Assembly (NCBI GenBank): GCA_963970005.1
Contig: CAXAMN010001392.1
Span: forward strand, 132,583 to 196,582
DNA length: 64,000 nucleotides
Reading direction: 5' to 3'
Origin: Durusdinium trenchii
Taxonomy: Eukaryota > Sar > Dinophyceae > Suessiales > Symbiodiniaceae
Shown piece by piece: positions 24,448-36,030 of the stretch. Positions within the stretch are counted from its first letter, which is position 1, and every line of letters begins with the position of its first letter. The translations under genes were made by a program, and so were the position numbers. The notes beneath the pieces were generated by a model, which had not been told where the DNA came from, ran no database searches, and saw only the letters and a program-made list of their open reading frames with translations.

Positions 24448-25997
24448 GTACATTAAGGGTTCTATCCTACGTTTCAACGGACGATCCGGCATTTCGGCCA
24501 ACATGGCCTTTGTCAAAGAAGAGGGGGGGATGTGTTTTTACATGGGTTTCAGACGTGCGATGGCACTGATACCCAAAGACGTTTAAGATGCTGATGGTCC
24601 AAAAAAAACTATACCACCAAGCTTGGACATTGACATGTCTTGCCATATACGCTCAATCCAACAACATCACTCGGAACGAACGTTTGTCATTTTGGGGTGC
24701 CAGTGCCAGCTACTCTCAATATCTCTCAATCATCTATAGAGATGTCATGGTTTATTCCAAACCTTTGAATTTGTGGCATCTCCCTCACCACGGCTGAGAC
24801 CGGGCTGCCTGGGCGGGGTCCCTCCGAGCATTGAAGGCTTGTGTTTGCGAGGTCACCCGAGGTCACTTGTCTCCACACATAACTTCAGTTCTCGACACAT
24901 GTAGACTCACTGGAATCATGGAAGTGGAACACCACTGGTTTGTAGGGGGTAAATGGTCAGATTCCGAGAAGTGGGGAGGCGCTGTCAACGACGCCCAGCA
25001 CAGGCCCATGGTGACATCCACGGTTTGCGCTGGGAGGTCTGTGGGGTGTATCTATCCCAATGGTTTGCGGGTCCATGGTTGGTCGCCCCACAGCAGAGGT
25101 GCATTTGCTCTCCCTATGTGAGGGCACGTGCCGTGGCGGTGAAGGTGGGGATGTGCCTGGTGCATCGTGGTGACGGTTGATGAATAGCCGCCTCCATCGC
25201 CAGCATGGTCAGAAGAGGTAAGAAGTCTCCCTACCCACGCGGCGTTTCTGGGATTTTACTGATATTTACCTAACTGTATATAACGGGTTAAGATTTTACA
25301 CAGCGTTGATGCCCTCCAATTCGGCCGCTTCACTCCAAAGAGCAGGCTTCCCATAGACGACAGACCGGCGACAGAGCATGGAGAGCCCCCTCGAGGAAGG
25401 ACGTATACCGTATCTAATCAACCCCTGAATTGCACTCATAGATTTTTTCAACACCGCATGTGGTTTCCATACAAACCTTATCAGATCTCCAAAACGGGGC
25501 AGGATGGCGTGTTTTCTGAGCCGCTTTTGACTGTTTTGAGTTGCTCAGCGGCAAGAATGTACAACAACAAGATGAGTCAGACATGAAGTTGCAAGTTGGC
25601 CAACATACCTGGAGCATCCCTGTCTGGATGTCCTGTCCTGTCGCTCTTATTCAGTGTAGGGTCGAGCCAGGACACACAGACAGGATGATCCTGGTATGGC
25701 CACTCTCCGCGATGGTTTGGCCACTCCACTGACCTGCATTTATATAGTCGACCAGTTCTGGGGCCACCCAGTTCAGCATTCGGCTGAGTTTGGAAGGTCT
25801 TCGTTCCGGTCCGCTTGTCCTTTTAAATCTAAGTGCTATACATGAGCCCAAAAGAATCAGATTTCCTCACCAACAGTCTCCCACAGATGTTCAAGAGGAC
25901 TGAAGCATGAATCCTTTCAGGGGTTTCCTCAATTTTGGCTCCAATCATCATCACTTGATTCACTTGACTATCCCGAACTTGAAAACTGCGCACAGTT

Positions 25998-26099
25998 ACC
26001 CAGACACGACCCATGGGACTGCTATACATGCCGATCAGTTGGGGTGGTTTTGGGGGTCAATTGATCGGCATATATGACAGTCCCATGGAGTGTCTGGGT
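25998..26099. repeat. Hairpin repeat, family A, long-arm copy
   Basis: The ends are acccagacacgacccatggg and cccatggagtgtctgggt. The inner part catgccgatcagttggggtg and gatcggcatatatgacagtc pairs too, so the hairpin is about 40 bp per arm. The left arm tip is of the ACGAC type and the right tip of the ACTCC type, which suggests a chimera of two sub-families. Confidence 0.8.
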
Positions 26100-26448
26100 T
26101 ATTGAGCGAAGCCATCCGGTTCAGTGATTCACGGGATGTGGCTTGGCTGCTAAGGTGAAACCTTGAATGGTGTCCTCCGCGCTTGGGGCTCTCAACCCTG
26201 GCCATGTCAAGAAGATGTCACCTGGCCTGAGACTTCGATTTTCGTGTTCCAGGTTGCCACCCTGTAACAGTGTACGCGTGGTGTGCCCTGGAGCGGGGGT
26301 TGGGCTATATATAAAAGGTCATCAAAAGAGCCGCCTTGAAACATCTTGGAATTGTTCGGTTTGTGTTCTGTTTCCGACTGTGGCAACCTCCCAGACGGAG
26401 GAGAATCATAGGATGTTGATGGATGTTGATGTGTTAATGTAGTCCCTT

Positions 26449-26535
26449 GATTTATAACCCCCCCCCCTCAACAACCAAGGCCTCCAAAATAATATATAAG
26501 AAAAAACAAACATTATTCTGGGGGGGTTATAAATC
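26449..26535. repeat. Hairpin with homopolymeric C/G arms
   Basis: gatttataacccccccc at the left and gggggggttataaatc at the right give a perfect stem of about 16 bp around a loop of about 50 bp (aaggcctccaaaataatata). It is an isolated copy in this window. Confidence 0.75.
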
Positions 26536-27768
26536 TGAGTGCAACATTATGTTTTTTTCGCCGGGAGGTATGCAGTGGATTCCTTCGCCACCTGCAGGTG
26601 CGCTTGCGGGAGCAAGAGTTCGGGCCACTTGGCGGCACGCAGGATCATCCTGTTTGGGTGTCCTGGCCAGACTGCCCTACCCTACGTTTTTTTATAAACA
26701 GGTCTCCAGACGGGGCACCCATTGGCAGCGCTAGGAATGACACATGGGAACACGGTGGTCGCAATTCACCACTAGGATGCCAAGGATGTAAACATGATCA
26801 ATCATGGGAGGCTCAACAGGCTCAAATCGGGTCTGGTTGCAGTTAGGGAGTGGAGTTTGATCCTCCGACTCACAAACGATTGATGTTTGACTGTTATACA
26901 CCCCCTGCATTTCTTTGCAAAGGAGCATCACCTTCCACAAACCTGGCCTTTACTTTCATGTCGGTATGGCATGATGTATGGCCCTCCTGGTGTCAGCCAG
27001 ACCAACACTTCAGGAACTATGACGCGCCTGACATCAAGGAGATGATGTGATGCGCCCCTTTGTTGTGCTTTCTTCTCAACACGCACAAGACAATGAGGGT
27101 TTGAGAATTGGTGCTGCAAGAGATTGTCCTCATGTGGCATGGTTTTGTGCTTTGTTCATGGTTTGTGTTTTGAACCATGATTTAAAATTTGTATATTGGT
27201 TTGTAGTTCTGGGGGGCTTTGGTGCACCAAAACAGCCCCATGCACACAAAGGCTTGAACATCATCTATAGCAAACTCTCCATTTTCACGCATGTCCCAAA
27301 AGCATCCCCGCGCAAGCGGATCTTCCCCCATCGCTCTCGTCTCCACTCACCGGGACTCCTTGGCCTGGTCTCCAGTGCAGTGCAGGAGAAGCACAAAGAA
27401 AAGGCCCGCTTCGGCGCCTTTTACTACCGCTTCACGGAGCGCCGTCTTTCGTCGGCCCCGTTTCCGCGCCGAGGTTTCCGCGCGATGAACTGCACGTTTT
27501 GTGCTTTAAACGGTGGAACCCCCAACCAATGGGTTTTGCTTGGTTGCCATACGGTTCATCACTGGCATCCCGAAGCTTTTGCACACTGAAAGTTGCAAAA
27601 CATGGCAAAGCCATTCTGTCTTGATTTATAATATATAATATATATTTAATAAATACTTGCCATCTTCCTCCCAACCTAGTTCTATAGTACACGTAGGTTG
27701 CTCCACGTGTCAGCAACCAGAACTCTGAGTTTAGGGGGAAACTTTTGGAGCTTTTTCCCCCGTCGCGC

Positions 27769-27891
27769 ATGGCGGTCCCAAAGCGCCGAGCGGAGGACGG
27801 CGAGAGCTTGGCCGATTGCTATGACCGCGCTTGGAGCTTTCTGGAATCCTTGCGGCGCTCCTTTCAGGCGCCGCGCGGAGCGCGAACATGA
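27769..27891 (+). CDS. Possible 40-codon exon, unknown
   Basis: An ATG-started open frame, beginning MAVPKRRAEDGESLADCYDR and then AWSFLESLRRSFQAP, ends in TGA. The composition is charged and helical and looks more protein-like than its surroundings, and the DNA is GC-rich relative to the AT-rich flank at 27620. It is too short to assign. It could be a first exon or chance. Confidence 0.2.
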   Translation: MAVPKRRAEDGESLADCYDRAWSFLESLRRSFQAPRGART

Positions 27892-28086
27892 TTTTATCAT
27901 AAGTTTCTCCACTCTCACGCTGGGTTTGGGAGTGGTTTCAGAAAGAACGTGTTTTTTTTTTCCATGGCGTTCGTGTGTGTCTGTGTCTTCCCGACGACTA
28001 TAATTTTCCTCCCAGGAACCATGGTACTTAGCAAACAACAAGTAGGTTTGACACAGATCCGTTTGGGTATGCCAAGTTGCTATGTA

Positions 28087-28177
28087 CCAGAACCCGGGTC
28101 AGGGGTGTCCATGAGGTTGCTCCGTAAGAGGTCATTCTGGGTGTCCACTAGCCCCAAACCGGGGAGCCTATTGGGTA
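28087..28177 (+). repeat. Hairpin repeat, family D, diverged
   Basis: It starts accagaacccgggtcagggg and carries tgtccatgaggttgctccg and gaggtcattctgggtgtcc, aligning with 13302-13392 in the same orientation. The right arm is decayed (gggagcctattgggtac). Confidence 0.55.
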
Positions 28178-28857
28178 CTGTGTGATGTACTTTCCTCTCA
28201 GATGATGTGAAGTTTTGAACCCTAGGCTTCCGTTCGACCACTTAAGACATGGGAACGACATGGTGTCGTCCTTCTCAGACTCCTTTAGTAGAAACATTCC
28301 GGGCTATTGAAACCAAATGGTGGGCGACCGGAAGCCTAACGGGAAATACACCGACTCGGAGCCATCCTTCATCCAACAGAGTCATCCTCGATATCCTTTG
28401 ACTCCTTCAGGCAGAGACCGCAGCAACTTGGACAGACTGAGAGGGCGAAAAGACGCCATGTCGACGTGGGGTGTGAGCCATGGACATGTCGATGTTTGAT
28501 CCGGCAGCGTTGGTGTAAGCAGTATGACGCGAGCTATGACGCGCCTAAGGTGCTATTCAATTGTTTGTTCATACGTTTTTCACCCAGAAGACAAGTTTAT
28601 TGACATGTTTTGAACATTCGCAGTGGGAAGGTGCCCGCTGGGATTCAAAGACTAGGCAAAAACAGTGTTTAGGGAACCTGGAAGGGGAACTTCTTTTGCT
28701 TCGAGCTTCATTACTAAGGCGAAATGTAGTAGCCTTGAGTCTCCAAAGACCTGTTTTTTAATGCATTTTTGTTTTTGGTCCGATAGTTTTTCGCTTTTGC
28801 TCGAAAAACGCGTTTTCAGAGAGGACTCAAAAAATAATACAGAATGAATCTTCATCC

Positions 28858-28926
28858 GGACGCGTCCGGTGCGGACGCTTAAAGACGCCTTTTGGACGCA
28901 AAAAGACGCGTTTTGGACGCCGAAAA
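28858..28926. repeat. GACGC-rich degenerate tandem repeat
   Basis: The words ggacgc, aaagacgc and ttttggacgc alternate about every 16-20 bases over roughly 70 bp. The A/T spacers between the GACGC words vary in length. Confidence 0.6.
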
Positions 28927-29949
28927 AAGGTCTCAGGACACTGTCTACTTAAGGAGGATCTGACAGGGCACAAAAAAAAGGAACATTTCGTGACATATGC
29001 CTAATAAAGTGCTTTCTTTCTTGGAAAGGCAAATTTAAAAGGGTCATTGGCTTGGCCCGGGGGATGTGAACCATTCCAGGCGATTCCAGCGATCTGCGAC
29101 GGTGCCTGCCATGTCGACCGCTGCGAGCCCCATTCTCGCTATTTGGGGATCCCTACGGCTAGAGTTTTCAGACAGGATCTCATCATTCCCGCCAAAAGGT
29201 TTGGTCACCTGGCAGAGAACCTGGAAGGTTCTGCACATGTTTGGTCTGACTCATCTGCGTCGCAGATGGTTTCCGGTGTTCTTTCGCCGAAGGGTCGAGC
29301 GGAATTGGTCCGGATCCAAGGAGAACCTGTTGGTGGTTGGCCATGGGAACATGCTGGTGGCCAGGCGCCCAAGGAACACCGGCGAGACCGCGCGGAGAGA
29401 CCGCACGGAGACCCGTGCGCGGGAGGTTTGCAGGGCGTTCCTTCTTCCTTTGGAAGAAGGGAAAGGACTCAGCCGACCCCTGGAGCCAGGTGTCTCCTTC
29501 ATTCTCCTCCATTCAAATCACTAGGAGACCCACTCCCAGGTGTGGTTACGACGTCATAGACTTCCTTTCTTGACCCACTCCTCAGCCCAGAACGAGGTGT
29601 GTATTTTTGATATTATAGTGGATTGAGAATAGATAGCACAGACCCCAAGAGGTGGTTTATATGGACCCCCATCTAAAGGACATCGTGGGGTTTGTGTCAT
29701 TTACTCTGAAACCACTGTACTTTTTCCGGATGGAATTTGTATGACGATGTTCGTGTCGGAACAGCGACCGGCGAGTTTTTGTCTCTTGCGGATGTTCTCT
29801 CATTCTTAGAGAGGCCTGCACAATCCATATCATCGGAAGGAAACTAATACATTAATATCAATCAATCTATGACACTCTATGACCATCGATGACTAAAAGA
29901 ACCCCTACAAAGCCCCCAGTGATTGGATCTGTAAACATGCGAATCACAG

Positions 29950-29951
<2 letters not shown>

Positions 29952-29990
<39 letters not shown>
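29952..29990. repeat. CAT microsatellite
   Basis: Thirteen uninterrupted CAT triplets. A small duplicated word gggcgccagctgatca follows at about 30049 and 30075. Confidence 0.95.
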
Positions 29991-30986
29991 TCCGGAGCGC
30001 CCCCAAACTTCGCCATTGGACCATTCGGACCATCCAACCTTATTAAGCCGGGCGCCAGCTGATCACCTGGTGGTGGGCGCCAGCTGATCAGGTGATTTTT
30101 CGATTTTCCCGGTTCCCGGTGAAATCCCAAATGAACTCCCCTCACCTGGGGGATGTGTTTCATGTTTTCCAGGTTTCTGGTTCGCACATCCAAGCCCATT
30201 GAAAAGGAGCATGTTTTTGTCAAACTTGCAAGGTCTTGCTAATGTGCCTCTTCCAGATCAAGGTCAGCGAGTTCGTAGCCCGTCTCAAACTGGAGAAGAC
30301 GGCGCAAAGGGTGGTGATGGGGGAGGGAAGATTAACAACACATGACATAGGTGACAGTTGCCTGTAACAGTTGCCTGTATAGGGAAGATTATACCCTAAT
30401 TATATGCTGGTGACAGTTGCCTGCAAAAGTGATCAATACACGACTTGGTCGAAATAGTTTGAACATGTTGTACATGTAGAACTCAAACCCATTGATTGTT
30501 TTGGGCTGACAGGACCTGTGCGGGTGGTTGGCGACTGGCTGCGAACAAAGAAGCCCTGAACAATGGTGTTCATCTTAAATTTGCGACACAGGCCTGAGGA
30601 TTGATATACAGTATATATATACGTACAAGTACTTGATATGTTTTTTGGCAATGTTTGTGGGAGGATATGGGAGATAGGAGATTGAAGCATCAGGGCATTA
30701 GGTTAAAAGTTAACAATCTGGTTTCTTAATTGATAATGTTTAGTCCAAGCTGAGTTTCCGGAGCTGGTCCGACCCGCCGCCTCTGGCGGAGGCTTCAATC
30801 CGGCCCCTGGAAAATGGTGAGCTTCTTGTTTGCAGCGCCGAAGCTGGGCAGCGCCAGACGAACGACGCGGCAGAAAGAAGCTGCACGAAAGCTGGACTCG
30901 AGCTCAGGAAGAGCTCGGCGTCTGATCTATCCGATGTGTAGCCATGAGAGAGGTTCACTCCTATTTCGGAAAGACCTTTGCTAACC

Positions 30987-31072
30987 CCTAGGGCTCCAAC
31001 CACCTGACCACGTGGTTGGGGTGGGTGCCAGGGGGGGTCTAACCACTGAACCTGAGGATATGGTTGGTCCTC
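30987..31072. repeat. Hairpin repeat, family E
   Basis: It starts ccctagggctccaaccacct and ends atggttggtcctcc, with ggggtgggtgccaggggggg in the middle. The same order, with gtcatacc in place of accacctga, is found at 61684-61790. The arms pair within each half. Confidence 0.6.
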
Positions 31073-31731
31073 CACTGTGACAGGGAACTCATGTGGTCGT
31101 GTTTGTGAGGCCGCCGGAAGCCGGAAGCGGTTCAGCAGGTGTTGATCAAACGTTGCGGGAGAACACCTGTAAACCTGTGCCGTTGCAGTGCTTTTCTTCG
31201 GAAATAGCTTCGGAGCACCAGAAACTCAGCAGCTGAAGACTTTTGATGTGTATAGATGTGGATAAGATCAATAGATATCAGGCGTATCCAGATCTTGGTG
31301 CATTCAGCTCATTCAAAAGGACGGCTCCTTTTTTCAAGATAGCGAAGTCTTATGACCAAAAATGGTTTCCCTCAAGTACTCCTAGTGACACGCAGGGCTT
31401 TTGCACATGAACCAGCTCAACAAGAACAAAAGTGAAGCCAAGGCAACCACACACACAAAGCGCAACTTTGCTTGTGTTAGCTTTGGTGTTTTTCTTTTTA
31501 GGGTTTTGAGAGTGGTTTTGAGTGGGGTTGAGGCTGAAAAGCACCTCTCCCAACCTAAGCCACTGCAAGCAAGCTGAGGTTTGCTGTTTGTGAGCGAGCG
31601 GAGGACGAGCGTTTCTAATTGGGATGCTCAGGATGTGCGTATGGCCTGCAGTTCTCCCAGCCATGGCCAAGCCGGAGTTCCGAAGTGCCATAAGTGCGTG
31701 ATGGAGACAACTACAACCCTGACGAACGCAT

Positions 31732-31803
31732 CATATGGAAGTGGAAGGCACCCCTTGGAAGACGCCTCTACACTGCAGCGGGGGGGTTCCACTTCCATGT
31801 GAT
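31732..31803. repeat. Hairpin repeat, family C
   Basis: catatggaagtggaagg at the left and gttccacttccatgtg at the right pair over about 13 bases. The loop includes ttggaagacgcctct and a G7 run. Confidence 0.75.
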
Positions 31804-32208
31804 GTGTTCGTTGTTTCGTGTACCACTTCGCCTAAGACAAGAGTGCAGCGATCGTTCGGAGTCCAGTTCGAAAAGATTCGCAAGTGTTTCAAAACAAGTT
31901 CCCTCTCCAGAACTCAATGCTGTTGGACTCTCCTTGGTTCAATGGGCCATGTCAATTGATTGCTTGCAAGATGAAGGGACGCCAAGCTGTGAATACCTTT
32001 GAAGCCGATTTGTATGACAGTAACTAGGTGACCGTTAACAATGTTTGTCCAAAGGTGCGCACTATTGCAGTATAGGCCAACTGTATAGGTAAACAGAGAA
32101 CCACCCGGGGCGGTTCCCTGCCGAGTGTGCTCGGTCGTGCCGAATGCTTTGTCGCTTGGCTCAAGCCGTGCCGAAAACCCCGGACTGGACTGCTGTTTTG
32201 ATAGGCCC

Positions 32209-32299
32209 TACCAGGAGACCCGTTCAGGGGTGCCAATGATATGGGGATGCCTTCTAACCACCCCTTAGGGTCCAAAACAGTGCCGGGGGTCTCCTGGCA
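32209..32299. repeat. Hairpin repeat, family D variant (ggagaccc arms)
   Basis: The ends are taccaggagaccc and gggggtctcctggc. Here the arm reads ccaggagaccc instead of ccaggacaccc, and the opposite arm carries the matching change, so both arms agree with each other. Confidence 0.7.
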
Positions 32300-32754
32300 T
32301 GCATCAGCAGGCAGGTCAATTTGGAGAAGCGACGCTTCGAAGCAACGAGCCAAGCACGTGGCCAGCACGTGGCCCTACACAGATGGATTTGCGCCTACAC
32401 AGATCTCTTTGAGATATTTTGAGATGCATATGTTCCAACCTTTTGACTTTACAATGTTCTTTTGTTGTTTCTCATCTTCAACAGCCACGGCTCAAAAGAC
32501 CTCCCACGGCTCAAAACAGCTCCCACAGAGCGAGCCCGCATGTTCATTGTTCGATCACCCCGGTCGTTGCTGCCCGAAAGATGTCGTTGGCCCTCGCCCG
32601 AGATCAAGGGGTGAGATGGGTGCTGTTTGGCTGGAGCATTTTCACTGCAGAGAATCTGGTGATGCAACCCGTTGGCAGCGAACGGTCGAACGGTGCTGTT
32701 TGGCGGCTTTGAAGGGTGTTTGGTGCCCTTTTCCCAGGCAGTCCATGTAGAATT

Positions 32755-33083
32755 TCCTGTCTTCTTTTTGTCTTCATTCTCATTCCTTCATTCATTTTAA
32801 TTCTTTTCATTATCTATCCATGTCCTTCTTTTGTATTCTTTCTTGCTCTTATCTTCCTTGATTTTCTTAGTCTATTATTTATTACTCTCATCATTATTCT
32901 TCTCATCTTCTCTTGTTATCCCTTTCTTCTACTCATTCTATAATTTATTCTCTTCATATCTCTTATTTTCTTCTTCTTTTTACATCCTCTCTTCCTCTTC
33001 TTTCTTTCTCTTTTCTTCTTCTATTTTTTTAATTATCTAATTATTCTCACATCTTTCTTTGTTCTCATTTTCTTCTTTCATGT
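32755..33083 (+). repeat. Pyrimidine-rich tract, about 330 bp
   Basis: The plus strand is almost entirely T and C with scattered A and very few G (for example ttctttctttctcttttctt). It ends with ttcttctttcatgtag. It resembles a greatly expanded polypyrimidine tract of an intron end, or a decayed TTC/TTCC simple repeat. I see no coding frame that is not an artefact of the composition. Confidence 0.85.
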
Positions 33084-33301
33084 AGAATCATTTACCTACA
33101 TTGACCCTTAAGATCCCCCATCATTGCCCCAATGTCGTAGGCAAAATACATGATGGTTGGGGGATTTGTTCATCCTCATTTGATGGTCTTGCAGGCCCAA
33201 CACCTCCAAGAAACACCAGCTTCATTGGACTCGTTAGACATGTTTTGAGGAGTTACAGTGGCGCAGTGGAAGGTTTTACCCTCTGATCACCCACATGATC
33301 T

Positions 33302-33381
33302 AACATGGAAGTGGAAAAAATTGCGTTGTGGGAAGACGATGTTCCTCTACCAACTGGGGGGGAGAGTTCACTTCCATGTTA
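33302..33381. repeat. Hairpin repeat, family C
   Basis: aacatggaagtggaaaa at the left pairs with ttcacttccatgtta at the right (about 13 bases). The loop holds gggaagacgatgttcctcta, which resembles the loop at 31732. Confidence 0.75.
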
Positions 33382-33800
33382 GTGAGTGTGTCAAGATGAG
33401 GAACCATTTGCGGTCTTCACCTCGAATTCTGCCATTGTTCTAAACATCTAGACCGCCTGGCTTCTTCAGATGCCTCAAGAGACTTGTTGATCTTCGGTCC
33501 CTACACCACACCATCCTTGATGGGCTGTGAGCCCAAAACCTGGAGCCCCTGACGCCCCCCTGCGTCGACTGAGTCCAGGTGGGTTCACCACCAGATGTTA
33601 AAAAAAAACAAGGAAACATATAATGAGCGGTCCCATTTTGGCAAACCATGGCTGATTCATTGTAAAACGATAAAGAGTAAAAACACAAAGAGATAACAAA
33701 CATATAATACAATACCAGCAATACATTACATTAGAGATTTGTGTTTCATGTCAAGGTTTCATGTCAAGTGTTTCATGAACGGTGTACCTCCTTATGGTTT

Positions 33801-33870
33801 GGAGGGTCCAGTCATACCGAACCTGAGCAGGTACCACTGGAGCCCTAGTAGGTAGTAGGGGTTCTGACCC
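33801..33870. repeat. Hairpin repeat, family E
   Basis: ggagggtccagtcataccg pairs with caggtaccactggagccct. It resembles the right half of the copy at 61684-61790. Confidence 0.6.
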
Positions 33871-35331
33871 ATTCGGAGAGGGAGATCCAACGGCACCCGA
33901 GGTCAGAGTACAAGACGGAGATCAAACACTACTGGGGTGGACGGGGTGGACCGACGGCCTATCAGACGATGTACAGCCCCTCGGAGTGGATTGAACGGAA
34001 AAGGTTCGACGAAAAGGAGATCGTGTTGGACGTGATTCAGAACTCAATCAGGAAAGAACTGTCCTCTTCAGAACTCAATCAGTTCTTCAGTTCGCCCTAC
34101 CCGTTATTCAGAACTGTCATGTCGTGTATCCACTCTGCTGCACGTCTGGGCGGACCCTCCGGGGTCGACGGAAGCAAGCGTTCGACCCGCGATGTGCGGG
34201 CGAACTGCGGAGTCCGAACGGCACAGACCTGCGGCATGTTGCGGCTCTTGACCCACCGAACATGGAGACTATACATATATATATATATTGTGTACCGAAC
34301 GGGTGGTGGTGAACTCCACTTCACCATCACCAACTGTACCATATCATAGCCGGGAAGTATGTGGATCACCTGCAAAGCCAATGCAAACCAACTGCAAAAC
34401 CCTTTTGGGTGATAGATGTTGATTCAGTTCTCCGCACTAAACGCGGGAAAGTGGGCGAATCGTTCTTTTCCAGTTGAAGCGGCCCCAAGGTGGGATGATG
34501 TCATTGAATTTCTATCTTAGCCCTACCCTCTTGAAGTCACTTGAGGTTATGCACCGTGAAGTCACCAAGTAGCATAAAGTACCATTGCTCCTGGAGATGC
34601 TTCAGCTTCACCTCAAGAAAAGGCCCCCCCTGAAAGCGAAGCGTAGCGAAGCAGCGGCCAAGGTACCTTGTCAGGCTTGGCATCTCTCTCCATCTTTGCG
34701 GCGCGGCTTGGCAAATGAGGACCAGGAGGACACTGAAAAAAAGCACACGCACACACCTCTCTAGCAAGGGATGTTCTCCCACTCCCCGGTAAAATTGCCA
34801 TGTTGGTCCCAAACCTTTTGGCGGAAGCTGCTAAAAACCGAGCTTGTGCTCAAGCTCAAGCCCATCACAATCGACAGAACCTTCTTAATTAGTGTTGCTT
34901 CTTGGTTTGGTGCTTTTCAATGTATTTCCCCACTTCAAGCGACCACTCAGAATTTGAAGTGGTTCTGGGTGTTTCCATTGCCACCACCGAGTTGTTAGAT
35001 TTGGTTCTGGGCCAACAACTCAGCTAGGTATCTCTAGGTGGTTCCGAGTGGTTCCGGAACATTTCCTAGTGGATCCCAGTTAAACACTATAAGGATCCAG
35101 GGATTCTAGGTCTAGGGTTTTAGTCTTTGGAACCACTGGTATACCAGCTATAGTGGTAACTGGATGCCCTGGGTTTCAGAACCCCTCTTGAAACGTCCCA
35201 CAGAACCCAGACATGCCGAGTGGGACTGTCATATTTACCGAGAAAAGGCCAGGGGTGGTCTGAGGGGATTTCATGTCGGTCAAGATTCCAGTCCCATGGA
35301 TACGACCTGGGGTCTTTTGGAGGGCCGTGTT

Positions 35332-35417
35332 ACTAGTAGCGATGGCCTCCAACCTAATTGCAATGGCCTCCCACCTAATAGCGATGGCCTCCACCTAGTA
35401 GCTTCTAGCTACTAGTA
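35332..35417. repeat. Three imperfect copies of agcgatggcctcc with palindromic ends
   Basis: actagtagcgatggcctcc, ttgcaatggcctcc and atagcgatggcctcc follow each other. The block ends cttctagctactagt, which mirrors the start. Single copies of the same word are at about 53710 and, inverted, near 58045. Confidence 0.65.
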
Positions 35418-35907
35418 GGGCTTGCATTTGACATGTCGAGAGATGCGAGGTACTGGCGCTTTGCTCGCTTCGGTCTCCAACTGCCTCCCCCCAGCGGGTC
35501 GCGACGCCTTGTGGGCTTGGTGGGGCGTGTGCTCGGCCTGGGCGCCTTAGGCGGGGCATGCCGGGGCGGACAGAAACGACGAGGTTGAAATTGGGAATTT
35601 CATGGAATTTCACGGGTTAGGTTAGACGACATGTTTTGCGAGCTGCTTAAATGAATGTATATAGATTATAGTACGTGATAGGTTTCAGTGGGATGTTTTC
35701 GTTTATGTTGATGGTTGAGGCTTCAAACGGGTGGACATTTGCTGGGTCGAGAGGATGGATATGATATGAGGTTGCCCACGATGGTGATCGTGCATTTTGT
35801 AGATGGCTTCTTGCTGGAACAGCATCGCAAAACTGGATCGTCGATGTTCTACTAACCAACCAAAGGACTAGAATCTCAAAAAGGGACGTAGTAATACTAT
35901 TATATAA

Positions 35908-36030
35908 TATCTATTGTCTATCTATCTACTGCATCTACCTACCCATCAATCCCATTATAAATCCAGCGGGTCGCGAGCTACCCACCTACCTACCCACCTC
36001 GATGGTGGACGACTCATCTACCTATCACCC
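35908..36030. repeat. CTAC/CTAT tetranucleotide-rich stretch
   Basis: The words ctatctatctac, ctacctaccca and ctacccacctacc fill most of the stretch. The repeat is imperfect. Confidence 0.7.

Noticed and set aside
32152-32162. cttggctcaag, identical to the end of the spliced leader
   Set aside because: A ten-base match is not far from chance in 64 kb on two strands, and no coding sequence follows.
32716-33040. Hydrophobic, membrane-like frames (Phe/Leu/Ser/Ile runs)
   Set aside because: The translation of a T/C-rich tract always looks like this. There is no start context and no conserved pattern.
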